Origin: Bacillota bacterium
GTDB taxonomy: Bacteria; Bacillota; Clostridia; Christensenellales; Aristaeellaceae
DNA: 64,000 bases
Direction of reading: 5' to 3'
Assembly: GCA_023411375.1 (NCBI GenBank)
Contig: JAEYOW010000038.1
Coordinates: forward strand, 172,765 to 236,764
Part shown: positions 25,077 to 33,288 of the stretch, piece after piece
How positions within the stretch are numbered: the first letter of the stretch is position 1
Layout of the letters: every line of letters begins with the position of its first letter
Made by a program: the position numbers and the translations under genes
Notes under the pieces: model-generated
The model's input: only the letters and a program-made list of their open reading frames with translations
What the model was told of the DNA's origin: nothing
Database searches by the model: none

Positions 25077-27335
25077 ATGGGTTTTGATATTCACCCCTGG
25101 AAGGTAGTGGAGACGGAGCTTAACAAAAAAGATATGCGCCTGTCCGAAAGCCTGACCTCCACGGGAAACGGCTATATGGGCATGCGTGGTAACTTCGAAG
25201 AGGATTATAGCGGCGATACGCATCTGGGTACCTATATCGGAGGGGTCTGGTTTCCGGATAAAACCCGCGTGGGCTGGTGGAAGAATGGCTATCCCCAATA
25301 TTTTGGCAAGGCCATTAATGCGGTGCGGCTAAACGGCATTCATGTGGAAATCGACGGAAGGCCGCTTGATTTAAATACGGCCGACGTGCTCAGCTTCTAC
25401 CGTGAGCTGGATATGCAGACGGGCATTTTTGTACGCCGCTTTACTCTCTGGACGGAAAAGGGCAATATCAGCGTTGTGGCGGAACGCTTCGTTTCGCTCG
25501 CGCAAAAGGAACTTCTGGCCGTTTCGTACTCCGTAACTCCCGAGTTCAACGCATCGGTTGTGATGCGGCCTTATCTGGACGCAAATGTGAAAAACCTGGA
25601 CAGCAATTATGACGAAACGTTCTGGGACATGCTTCTGGAAGAGGAAACCGAGGATGCGCTTGCGCTGTTGACAAAGACGAAAGAAAACCCTTTTGGCGCG
25701 CCGCGCTTTGCGGTAAGCGCCGCTATGAGCTGCTGGGCGGATGGGCTCGAGATGGAGGGCCGCACGCTTGACAGCGGCTATGTAGAAACCACCTATTCTG
25801 GAATGGTTGAGGCGGGCGAGACCGCCACGCTCGAAAAGTTTGCCCTTTGCTTTACCAGCCGCGATTATGATGAAAGCGTTTTGACCACGATGTCGCTAAA
25901 AGCCGCCGCCCGTGCGCGTGAGCTGGGATACGCTGAACTGCGCGCTTCGCATGCCGCCACATGGCGGGAGCGTTGGAACGGCTGCGATGTGGTGATCAAG
26001 GGCGACGACGCAGCCCAGCAGGGCATCCGGTTTAACCTCTTTCAGCTTCTTAGCACCTATTCGGGCGACGACGCCCGCCTGAACATTGGTCCAAAGGGCT
26101 TTACGGGTGAAAAATACGGCGGCGCCACCTATTGGGATACCGAGGCGTACTGCCTTCCGGTTTATATGGCCATTGCCGGCCAGGATGTGGCCAGGCAGCT
26201 TTTGCTATACCGCTGGCTGCAGCTGGACGGCGCATATTTTAACGCGCGGCAGCAGGGGTTGAAGGGCGCGCTGTATCCGATGGTGACGTTTACCGGCATT
26301 GAGTGCCATAACGAATGGGAAATCACTTTTGAAGAAATTCACCGCAACGGCGCAATCGCGCATGCCATTTTCAACTACGCCACATATACGGGCGACTTTG
26401 ACTATCTGCAAAAGGAAGGGTTGGACGTGCTGTGCGGCGTCGCGCGTTTCTATACCGACCGCGCTCACTTTTCAAAGCGGCGCGGCAAATATATGATCCA
26501 CGGCGTAACAGGGCCCAACGAATATGAGAACAACGTAAACAACAACTGGTATACCAACCGTATTGCCGCCTGGAGCATTTCGCTGTTCTGCGGGGAGGCT
26601 GAGAAAGCTACACGCGAGCGCAGAGCTGACCTTAGCGTCACGGAGGACGAGCTCAAGCACATGCGCGAGGTCGCGGCGCACATGTATTACCCCGAGGATG
26701 AAACGCTGGGCATCTTTGTTCAGCACGATACTTTCCTGGATAAGGACCTGATGCCGGCCGCCGAAATTCCAAAGGCGGAGAGGCCGATCAACCAGCACTG
26801 GTCATGGGATCGTATCCTGCGCAGCTGTTTTATCAAGCAGGCGGACGTCCTACAGGGCCTCTATTTCCTTAACCACCTCTATGACGAGGCGGTTATCAGG
26901 CGGAACTTTGATTTTTACGAGCCGATGACGGTGCATGAGAGCAGCCTCTCGCCGTGCGTGCACAGCATTCTGGCTGCCCAGCTCGGCTATCATGACAAGG
27001 CGGTGGAAATGTATCAACGCACCGCGCGCCTTGATCTTGACAACATCAACAATGATACCGACGACGGCTTGCACATTACCAGCATGGCCGGCAGCTGGCT
27101 GGCGATGGCGCACGGATTCGCCGGCATGCGTACCGTGGACGGCCTGAGCCTGAACCCCTTTTTGCCGAACGCGTGGCAAGGATATGCTTTTCAGTTCCAC
27201 TATCGCGGTAGGATGATCCGCGTCAGCGTAAAGAAGGGACTTGCTGCGGTAGAGCTTTTATCGGGCGAACCGCTTGACCTGACGCTCTGCGGCGAGAAAA
27301 AACAGCTTACAGACAGAATCGAACGCGCGATTTAA
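25077..27335 (+). CDS. Glycoside hydrolase family 65 phosphorylase (maltose-phosphorylase-like)
   Basis: GH65 enzymes cleave alpha-glucosides with phosphate, giving beta-glucose 1-phosphate. The protein is 752 residues. It has the N-terminal beta-sandwich (SESLTSTGNGYMGMRGNFEE), then the (alpha/alpha)6 barrel with GEKYGGATYWDTEAY and the catalytic Glu of TGPNEYENNVNNNWYTNR near residue 480. A C-terminal beta domain closes it (LSLNPFLPNAWQGYAFQFHY). GGGAAGGGAGA precedes ATG 25077. The TYWDTE and NEYENN motifs fit maltose phosphorylase best, but kojibiose, nigerose or trehalose cannot be excluded. The beta-phosphoglucomutase often found beside it is absent here. MsmX upstream fits an oligosaccharide-import context. 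Confidence 0.92.
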   Translation: MGFDIHPWKVVETELNKKDMRLSESLTSTGNGYMGMRGNFEEDYSGDTHLGTYIGGVWFPDKTRVGWWKNGYPQYFGKAINAVRLNGIHVEIDGRPLDLNTADVLSFYRELDMQTGIFVRRFTLWTEKGNISVVAERFVSLAQKELLAVSYSVTPEFNASVVMRPYLDANVKNLDSNYDETFWDMLLEEETEDALALLTKTKENPFGAPRFAVSAAMSCWADGLEMEGRTLDSGYVETTYSGMVEAGETATLEKFALCFTSRDYDESVLTTMSLKAAARARELGYAELRASHAATWRERWNGCDVVIKGDDAAQQGIRFNLFQLLSTYSGDDARLNIGPKGFTGEKYGGATYWDTEAYCLPVYMAIAGQDVARQLLLYRWLQLDGAYFNARQQGLKGALYPMVTFTGIECHNEWEITFEEIHRNGAIAHAIFNYATYTGDFDYLQKEGLDVLCGVARFYTDRAHFSKRRGKYMIHGVTGPNEYENNVNNNWYTNRIAAWSISLFCGEAEKATRERRADLSVTEDELKHMREVAAHMYYPEDETLGIFVQHDTFLDKDLMPAAEIPKAERPINQHWSWDRILRSCFIKQADVLQGLYFLNHLYDEAVIRRNFDFYEPMTVHESSLSPCVHSILAAQLGYHDKAVEMYQRTARLDLDNINNDTDDGLHITSMAGSWLAMAHGFAGMRTVDGLSLNPFLPNAWQGYAFQFHYRGRMIRVSVKKGLAAVELLSGEPLDLTLCGEKKQLTDRIERAI

Positions 27336-27342
27336 GCGGCGC

Positions 27343-27368
27343 ACACCGAACCGCCTCCCGCATACGAT
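27343..27368 (+). promoter_or_regulatory. Candidate sigma-K promoter of dpaAB
   Basis: AC at 27343-27344, 16 bases, then CATACGAT at 27361-27368 fits the late mother-cell pattern (AC, 16-17 bases, CATA-NNN-T). In Bacillus the dpaAB genes are transcribed by sigma-K, so the location is sensible. It lies inside the GH65 terminator. Confidence 0.45.
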
Positions 27369-27400
27369 GCTATATCAACGCATCGGTGGGAGGCGGTTTT
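27349..27400 (+). terminator. Terminator of the GH65 gene overlapping the dpaA ribosome site
   Basis: AACCGCCTCCC (27349-27359) pairs with GGGAGGCGGTT (27388-27398), with an inner CGATGC/GCATCG stem, and ends in TTTT. The GGGAGG in the right arm is also the ribosome binding site for dpaA. Confidence 0.75.
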
Positions 27401-27401
27401 G

Positions 27402-28247
27402 TTGTTGAAGCGTATTTTGGTGGTCGGCGGCGATGAGCGCGCGATGCGCCTTGCATCCCTGTTGGAAAAGGAAGGATATGAGGTGCGAACCATCGGACTG
27501 CATGCCGAGGATGAAAGAACGGCGGATATAGGCGAGGCACACGCGTTGCTGTTCCCGTATCCCTTTGCGGTGCGCAGGGGAAATGTGCCGACGCTCAGCG
27601 GGCTTACATTGCATCCTGAGGATGTGTTACAATCCGCGCGGGAGGACGCCGTGCTGCTCGCAGGAACCGGGCTGGAGCCCTACGTGCTTGCCGCAAACGC
27701 ATTGGGCAAGCGCCAGAAGCTCAAGCACTACATGCAGCATGAGCCCTTTTTGCAGATGAACGCCGAGCTGTCGGCAGAGGCGTCGGTATACGAGGCCATG
27801 CGGCAAACGACGGCGGCGCTTCTGAATATGACCGTGCTGGTCGTCGGCTACGGGCGTTTTGGACGCGCCTTGGCCAAACGCCTGAACTTACTGGGTGCTA
27901 CGGTTTGGGTGGGTGCAAGGCGCGAGGAGCAGCGCCTGCTGGCCGCGAGCGACGGTATGCATGCCGTTTCGCTGGAAGAGCTTCATACGGTCGCGCCCAA
28001 TATCCGCATTCTGCTAAATACCATTCCCGCCCGTGTGATCGACGGCCAAACCCTTCAGGCCCTGCCCCCAGCCGCCTGTCTTTTGGAACTGGCAAGCGCG
28101 CCCTACGGCTTTGACCGCGAGGCGGCCGAGGCCCTTGGCCTTCATTGTGAGGTGCTGCCCGCGCTGCCCGCGCGCTATTCTCCAGAAACCGCCGCGCTGG
28201 CGCTGAAGCAGGCTGCCGTTCGGCTGCTTACGGAGACGTCTGAATAA
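27402..28247 (+). CDS. dpaA: Dipicolinate synthase subunit A
   Basis: With DpaB this converts the lysine-pathway intermediate dihydrodipicolinate into dipicolinic acid, stored in the spore core with calcium. The protein is about 281 residues. It starts LKRILVVGGDERAMRLASLL, a small nucleotide fold, and has a Rossmann NAD(P) site in the middle (VLVVGYGRFGRALAKRLNLLG). The start is one of three consecutive TTG codons at 27399-27407; the second was chosen as it is 8 bases after GGGAGG. Its ribosome site is buried in the upstream hairpin. The C-terminal SPETAALALKQAAVRLL is intact. Confidence 0.93.
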   Translation: MLKRILVVGGDERAMRLASLLEKEGYEVRTIGLHAEDERTADIGEAHALLFPYPFAVRRGNVPTLSGLTLHPEDVLQSAREDAVLLAGTGLEPYVLAANALGKRQKLKHYMQHEPFLQMNAELSAEASVYEAMRQTTAALLNMTVLVVGYGRFGRALAKRLNLLGATVWVGARREEQRLLAASDGMHAVSLEELHTVAPNIRILLNTIPARVIDGQTLQALPPAACLLELASAPYGFDREAAEALGLHCEVLPALPARYSPETAALALKQAAVRLLTETSE

Positions 28248-28295
28248 AAGCATTTTTCATATTTTGTTTGTGATCAGAAGAGGATGGTTATCAAA

Positions 28296-28913
28296 ATGAA
28301 AAAAACGAGCATCGGTTTTGCCATGACGGGTTCCTTCTGTACATTTGACCGCGTTTTGAAGCAGATGGAGGAGCTTGTCAGCCGCGGTTATGAGGTGCTG
28401 CCCGTGCTATCCGACCATGCGGGCAGCCTGGATACGCGCTTTATGACCGCGGAACATCTAAGGGAACGGATTATTGAAATTACCGGCCATGAGCCGATTG
28501 ATACTTTGCCGCAGGCCGAGCCCATCGGCCCCAAGAGGTTGACCGACCTTTACATCATAGCGCCGGCAAGCGGAAACAGTCTTGCAAGGCTTGCAAACGG
28601 TATGTTTGATACGCCGGCGTTGCTGGGCGCCAAAAGCCATCTTCGCAACGAACGGCCGCTGGTGCTGGCCGTCTCCACAAACGACGGCCTTGGCGCTGCC
28701 GCGCAGAATATCGGCAGGCTGCTAAGCTGGCGCAACGTTTATTTTGTTCCCTTTAGCCAAGATGACCCCGTTAAAAAACCGCGTTCGCTGGTAGCCGACT
28801 TTACCCAGATTCCTAAAACCGTGGCAGCGGCGCTGACCGGGGTACAATTACAGCCGATGCTTGCCGCAAATGGGCCAATGGAGGGAGACGCGGAAAAAAG
28901 CATCAAGCATTGA
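28296..28913 (+). CDS. dpaB: Dipicolinate synthase subunit B
   Basis: DpaB is a flavoprotein-like partner of DpaA. The product is 205 residues. It opens SIGFAMTGSFCTFDRVLKQM, the glycine/serine loop of HFCD-type flavoproteins, and has IIAPASGNSLARLANGMFD and VLAVSTNDGLGAAAQNI. The ATG at 28296 was chosen because GAGG lies about 11 bases upstream; an ATG at 28284 would abut that site. It lies 48 bases after dpaA and is clearly cotranscribed with it. A terminator overlaps its stop. Confidence 0.94.
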   Translation: MKKTSIGFAMTGSFCTFDRVLKQMEELVSRGYEVLPVLSDHAGSLDTRFMTAEHLRERIIEITGHEPIDTLPQAEPIGPKRLTDLYIIAPASGNSLARLANGMFDTPALLGAKSHLRNERPLVLAVSTNDGLGAAAQNIGRLLSWRNVYFVPFSQDDPVKKPRSLVADFTQIPKTVAAALTGVQLQPMLAANGPMEGDAEKSIKH

Positions 28914-28935
28914 CGGACGACATACAATGCTTTTT
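28905..28935 (+). terminator. Terminator of dpaAB
   Basis: AAGCATTG and CAATGCTT form an 8-bp stem around a 12-base loop, followed by TTT. The left arm covers the dpaB stop codon. Confidence 0.65.
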
Positions 28936-28974
28936 GCGAAAGATTGTAGAGAATAGAGAAATAATGTAACAAAC

Positions 28975-29003
28975 TTGCAACAAAAGGATTTATGCTGTAA
29001 AAT
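28975..29003 (+). promoter_or_regulatory. Sigma-A promoter of the DUF3298 gene
   Basis: TTGCAA, 17 bases, then TAAAAT. The stretch 28931-29003 is AT-rich. The ATG is 39 bases downstream. Confidence 0.65.
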
Positions 29004-29041
29004 ATAGAGTGCAAAAGCAACCGTTTAAGGAAGTGACAGCC

Positions 29042-30205
29042 ATGCGCAAGAGGATTATTCCGGGTTTTCTCATTCTGATAGTTACGATTTTCTGCCTCAC
29101 CTTTGCACAAGCCGGGGCGCCCGCCGCCTCCGTTGGGGAGGTGCGGACGGAAATCGGGGAAAACGCCGTCGCCTATCCGCAGCTTCAGGGCATGGCGGAT
29201 GACACGGTACAAAAGAAAATCAACGACGATATCGTTCTGTCCTCCGGCGTCACAGGACATCTAATTACGCTGAGCACATTGAAGGACAGCCCATGGGGAC
29301 TTCAGGTGGAATACACCGCCTATCTGGAGGGAGATGTTTTTTCCATCGTAATCAGCGCAAAGGGGAAGATGCCGGAGGGGCGCGAGGGCCATACCTATAC
29401 GGCGCTCGCTTACGACCTGAAAACAGGCGAGCGCCTGACGGTTGCCGACCTGTTTTCAGATGTGGAAGCAGCGGTCGCCCATATGGAGCAGCTTGCTGAA
29501 GAAACGCTTTCCGACGAGCTTTCCGGCTATATGGAGCACAGCGATTTGCTTCCGTTGCCTGTGGAAGCGTTCGCGGTTGATCAGGATGGCGTAACCTTCT
29601 ATTATCCCGCTAAACAATTTTCTTTGCTGAGCGGATACAGCGGCGCATGCCAGTTTTATTATGAAGAGCTGGCGGAATTCCTGCGTTCGGACGACGCGGG
29701 GATTCCCGCGCGTATCGGCGTGCCCGCGAAAACATGGGCGGACGCCGAGGCAGAGGCGCTGATTGAACAATCCGTCAGAGACGGCGTGCTGCCGCACGTT
29801 CCCGTAAAGCTGGGCGACAACATGGGCGAGTTGGCTGCGAAATTCCGGTTGCTCCGCACGCCGGACGAATTCCCGGGCGGACGGTATTTTCTGATGGAAG
29901 CGCCGGCATTCCGGCAGGTGCTTTTGATATCGGACGCGATTGAAAGCGGGTATGAACGCTCTGTTCTGGAGGGAATTCAACTCAAGCGCGGCAGCCTGTA
30001 CGGGCTTTCGATCGGCCTTGCCAAGCAGTCCGAATGGCGCGGCCTGCTTGGCAAGCCGGACGAAACCATTGGTTTTACTGAAAACATGGCGTACGATTAC
30101 AATTTGCCCATCGGGCAGAGCGATTTGTACCGTTTTGGAGATTATGAGCTGCGGTTGCACGCCGATGAAGGCGGGGTGCTTCGCGCAATACAATTGGGCA
30201 AGTAA
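29042..30205 (+). CDS. Secreted DUF3298-type protein
   Basis: This 387-residue protein has a cleavable signal sequence (MRKRIIPGFLILIVTIFCLTFA then AQAGA). It then shows a domain like those in RsiV and PdaC: AYPQLQGMADDTVQKKINDDI (DUF4163-like) and SAKGKMPEGREGHTYTALAYDLKTGERLTVADLF split across the DUF3298 strand-turn. The rest is an extracellular beta-rich region, with no obvious catalytic residues. AAGGAAG precedes the ATG by 8 bases. It is 18 bases upstream of spoIIIE and may share its transcript. The protein probably acts at the cell envelope or spore surface; its role is unknown. Confidence 0.7.
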   Translation: MRKRIIPGFLILIVTIFCLTFAQAGAPAASVGEVRTEIGENAVAYPQLQGMADDTVQKKINDDIVLSSGVTGHLITLSTLKDSPWGLQVEYTAYLEGDVFSIVISAKGKMPEGREGHTYTALAYDLKTGERLTVADLFSDVEAAVAHMEQLAEETLSDELSGYMEHSDLLPLPVEAFAVDQDGVTFYYPAKQFSLLSGYSGACQFYYEELAEFLRSDDAGIPARIGVPAKTWADAEAEALIEQSVRDGVLPHVPVKLGDNMGELAAKFRLLRTPDEFPGGRYFLMEAPAFRQVLLISDAIESGYERSVLEGIQLKRGSLYGLSIGLAKQSEWRGLLGKPDETIGFTENMAYDYNLPIGQSDLYRFGDYELRLHADEGGVLRAIQLGK

Positions 30206-30223
30206 AAACGCGGAGGAAGAACG

Positions 30224-33166
30224 ATGCATATGGCGAAAAGCGGCAAAAAAAAAGGCGCCGGACAATATGAGGCAAGCACGCTGGCGGCTTTTGCGATCGC
30301 CGGCATTGTGCTGATTACGCTTGGCGTGCTTTCGTTGCTGTCGGTGGTTGGCGGGCTGCGCGGTACCTTCTTCACGCAAGTGAAGGAAGTGATGCAAGGC
30401 CTGGGCGGCGGCCTGTGTATCGGTATCAGCGTTTTGCTGATTTGGGGCGGCCTGCTCGTAGCGTTTTCCTCTGGGCGGGGTATGCCAAAACGCGGCATCT
30501 TCCTGATGACGATTTTCTATCTGGCTGTGCTCGCGGCGATTAACCTGGTGTTCAGCAAGGTTGGACAGTACAGCCTGATGGATTATGTCGTAGCCGCAAA
30601 TAAGGAAGCTCAGCCGCCCATGGTCAATCCGGACGGCTACTGGAATGTGATTTGCTCCGGCTACGAGGCCAGCAGAAATAGCGGCGCCTTTGGCGGCGCG
30701 CTTGGCATGCTGCTCGCTTGGCCTGCTTGTACCTTTTTAGGTACGACAATCGGCGCTGTGGTGCTGATTTTGATCTGCCTGATTTGCGTGGCCTTTTTCT
30801 CCCGCCTGGATGTGATGGGCCTGTTTCAAAGCATGCGGGAAAGCGTGGAGGAACGCAGAGGGCACAGGGACGAGGAACGCGCCCAGCGCGAATATCAGCA
30901 GCTGCTGGAACAGCAGCGCAGGCAGCAGGAAGAAGATGAACGCCGCCTGATCACCCCCGCCTTCCGGCGCAAAAACAAAAAAGACATGGACATGCCGCCG
31001 GAGGCGCCGCCCATGCCTATGCAGGCCATGTATCCTCCCTTTGGAAGCATGCTGGCGCAGCCGCCGCTGCCCATGCAGGAAAACCCCTATGCATATGCCG
31101 ATCCGGCGGCTTTTGCGCAGGCGTCCGCGCCCGTGCAGCAGCCTGAGATGTATGACGAAATTATCATTCCGCAGGGCAGGCAGCTACCCTGGCGGAAGGG
31201 CGATAAAAAGAACAAGAAGGATAAAAATACTGTTCAGCCTTCGGACGCGTACCAGACCCGCATGACCTTTACGCCCCGTGAAGTGGGCATGGCGGATGAG
31301 GAGGAGTTGCGGCCGGACGATACGCTGATCATTTCCGGCTCAAAGAAAAAGGCGTTGGAGCGTATTGAGGAAATTCGCAGACGTAAGGCGGACATCAGCC
31401 TGGATATCGAGGGAAACCTTCAGGCACAGGCGATACCCTCCATGCCGGCCATGCCGCAGTTGTCGGCGGGCGTTCATGCGCCCGTCGCGCCACCCGCCGC
31501 TGTGGCAAGCGTCGTGGCGCAGCCTGCTGTCGTGCCAAAGCCGGCGGTTTCGTCTCCCGCGCAGCCTGTTCAGCCGATGATGGACCGTCACGCCGCTTAT
31601 AAGCGCCCAGCTACCGAGCAGCCGTCCGCCGTGCCCGCACAGGATTTTGCGCCCGCCGTGCGCGCCACCCCAAGCCACGCGGCCGCGCCGGTACCCGCCG
31701 AACCCCGGGAGAAAAAAGCATACGTCTTTCCTTCCATCGACCTGTTGAATATGCAGCAGCGTAAGGCGGTGGATACACGGGCGCAGGATACCGAAAACGC
31801 CACACGGCTTGAAAAGACGTTGGAAAGCTTCGGCATTCCCGCACGGGTGCAGCGCGTGACGCACGGCCCGGCCGTTACGCGCTTTGAACTGGGGCTGGTA
31901 TCCAGCGGCATCAACGTCAAGCGCATTATGAGCATCGCGGACAACATCGCGCTGGATATGGCGGCGAACGGCGGCGTGCGCATCGAAATTCCCATCCCCG
32001 GTACCAACCTGTTTGGTATCGAGGTGCCGAACAAGGAAATTCAGAGCGTTTCGCTTTCCGAGGTTCTTCTAAGCCCCGAAATGCAAGCGGAAAAATCGCC
32101 TCTGGCCGTAGCGCTGGGCCGGGATATTACCGGCAAGCCCATCATCTGCGACCTTGGCAAGATGCCGCACCTGCTGATCGCAGGCCAGACGGGCAGCGGT
32201 AAATCCGTGTGCATCAACGCCATTATCAACAGCATCCTTTTCCGTTCCCCGCCGGAGGAGGTGCGCATGATCATGATCGACCCCAAGGTGGTAGAGCTGC
32301 AATGCTATAACGTAGTGCCGCATCTGCTGATTCCCGTGGTGAGCGACCCGCACAAGGCTGCCGGAGCGCTGGCCTGGGCCGTGGCCGAGATGCTTGACCG
32401 CTACCACAAGATTCAGAGCAAGAACGTGCGAAACCTCGCGGGCTATAACGCAAAGCTGGGACCGGGGGAGGAGAAGCTGCCGCGCATCGTCATCATCATC
32501 GACGAGCTGGCGGACCTGATGCTCGCTTGCAAAAAGGAAGTGGAGGAGAGCATTATCCGCATCGCGCAGCTGGCGCGCGCCGCGGGCATTCATATGGTGG
32601 TGGCCACGCAGCGCCCGACCGTGGATGTGATCACAGGTCTGATCAAGGCCAACATCCCTTCGCGAATCGCTTTTGCCGTATCCTCCAGCATCGACAGCCG
32701 GACCATTCTGGACCAGAACGGCGCGGAAAAGCTGCTTGGACGCGGCGATATGTTCTATGCGCCGACCGGCGCCAGCTCGCCCGTACGCGTTCAGGGCTGC
32801 TTTCTTAGCGATGCCGAAACGGAGCGCGTGGTGGGGTATATCGGTCAGCATTCCCATGTGGATTTCGATCCAAATGTGATTGAGGCCATGGAGAACGACG
32901 AGGACGCCATAAGCCCGCTTGACGACGGCGGGGAGGAAAGCGGGCTGGACGACCGGCTGGCCGAGGCCATTGAAATGGTTATCTCAGATGGCCAGGCCAG
33001 CATCAGTATGCTTCAGCGCCGTATGAAAATTGGCTACGCGCGCGCCGGACGGCTGATCGACGACATGGCCGCGCGCGGGATTGTCAGCAAGTCGGCGGGC
33101 AGCAAGCCCCGCGAGGTGCTGATGTCCCGTGAAGAGTACGAGAGAATGAAGGACACGTTGGGCTGA
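30224..33166 (+). CDS. spoIIIE: DNA translocase FtsK/SpoIIIE
   Basis: This is a 980-residue hexameric DNA pump that moves chromosomes through the division or sporulation septum. It has four N-terminal membrane helices (within about 20-210), a long Pro/Ala/Gln-rich linker (about 215-500), then the motor. Walker A is GQTGSGKSV at about 650, Walker B IIIIDELADLM, and the RecA-like core holds ARAAGIHMVVATQRPTVDVITG. The C-terminal gamma winged helix (SISMLQRRMKIGYARAGRLIDDM) binds orienting DNA motifs. GGAGG lies 7 bases before the ATG. As the only FtsK-like gene here I call it spoIIIE, but it could serve vegetative division as well. A strong terminator follows. Confidence 0.95.
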   Translation: MHMAKSGKKKGAGQYEASTLAAFAIAGIVLITLGVLSLLSVVGGLRGTFFTQVKEVMQGLGGGLCIGISVLLIWGGLLVAFSSGRGMPKRGIFLMTIFYLAVLAAINLVFSKVGQYSLMDYVVAANKEAQPPMVNPDGYWNVICSGYEASRNSGAFGGALGMLLAWPACTFLGTTIGAVVLILICLICVAFFSRLDVMGLFQSMRESVEERRGHRDEERAQREYQQLLEQQRRQQEEDERRLITPAFRRKNKKDMDMPPEAPPMPMQAMYPPFGSMLAQPPLPMQENPYAYADPAAFAQASAPVQQPEMYDEIIIPQGRQLPWRKGDKKNKKDKNTVQPSDAYQTRMTFTPREVGMADEEELRPDDTLIISGSKKKALERIEEIRRRKADISLDIEGNLQAQAIPSMPAMPQLSAGVHAPVAPPAAVASVVAQPAVVPKPAVSSPAQPVQPMMDRHAAYKRPATEQPSAVPAQDFAPAVRATPSHAAAPVPAEPREKKAYVFPSIDLLNMQQRKAVDTRAQDTENATRLEKTLESFGIPARVQRVTHGPAVTRFELGLVSSGINVKRIMSIADNIALDMAANGGVRIEIPIPGTNLFGIEVPNKEIQSVSLSEVLLSPEMQAEKSPLAVALGRDITGKPIICDLGKMPHLLIAGQTGSGKSVCINAIINSILFRSPPEEVRMIMIDPKVVELQCYNVVPHLLIPVVSDPHKAAGALAWAVAEMLDRYHKIQSKNVRNLAGYNAKLGPGEEKLPRIVIIIDELADLMLACKKEVEESIIRIAQLARAAGIHMVVATQRPTVDVITGLIKANIPSRIAFAVSSSIDSRTILDQNGAEKLLGRGDMFYAPTGASSPVRVQGCFLSDAETERVVGYIGQHSHVDFDPNVIEAMENDEDAISPLDDGGEESGLDDRLAEAIEMVISDGQASISMLQRRMKIGYARAGRLIDDMAARGIVSKSAGSKPREVLMSREEYERMKDTLG

Positions 33167-33209
33167 AAAAACCGCGGCGCTCCGTTTGGGCGGAAGTGCC
33201 GCGGTTTTT
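33166..33209 (+). terminator. Terminator of spoIIIE
   Basis: AAAAACCGCGGC and GCCGCGGTTTTT form a long stem with a loop around TCCGTTTGGGCGGA, ending in the T-run. It starts directly at the spoIIIE stop codon. Confidence 0.85.
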
Positions 33210-33215
33210 CTTTGC

Positions 33216-33243
33216 TTGACAAACGGAACGTCGGCCCTATAAT
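33216..33243 (+). promoter_or_regulatory. Sigma-A promoter of the amidohydrolase-glycosyltransferase operon
   Basis: Perfect TTGACA, a 16-base spacer and perfect TATAAT, 46 bases before the ATG. This looks like one of the strongest promoters in the window. Confidence 0.85.
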
Positions 33244-33288
33244 GGATTTATGAGGCGAAAGACGCCAAGCGAGGAGGATGCTCATTTT

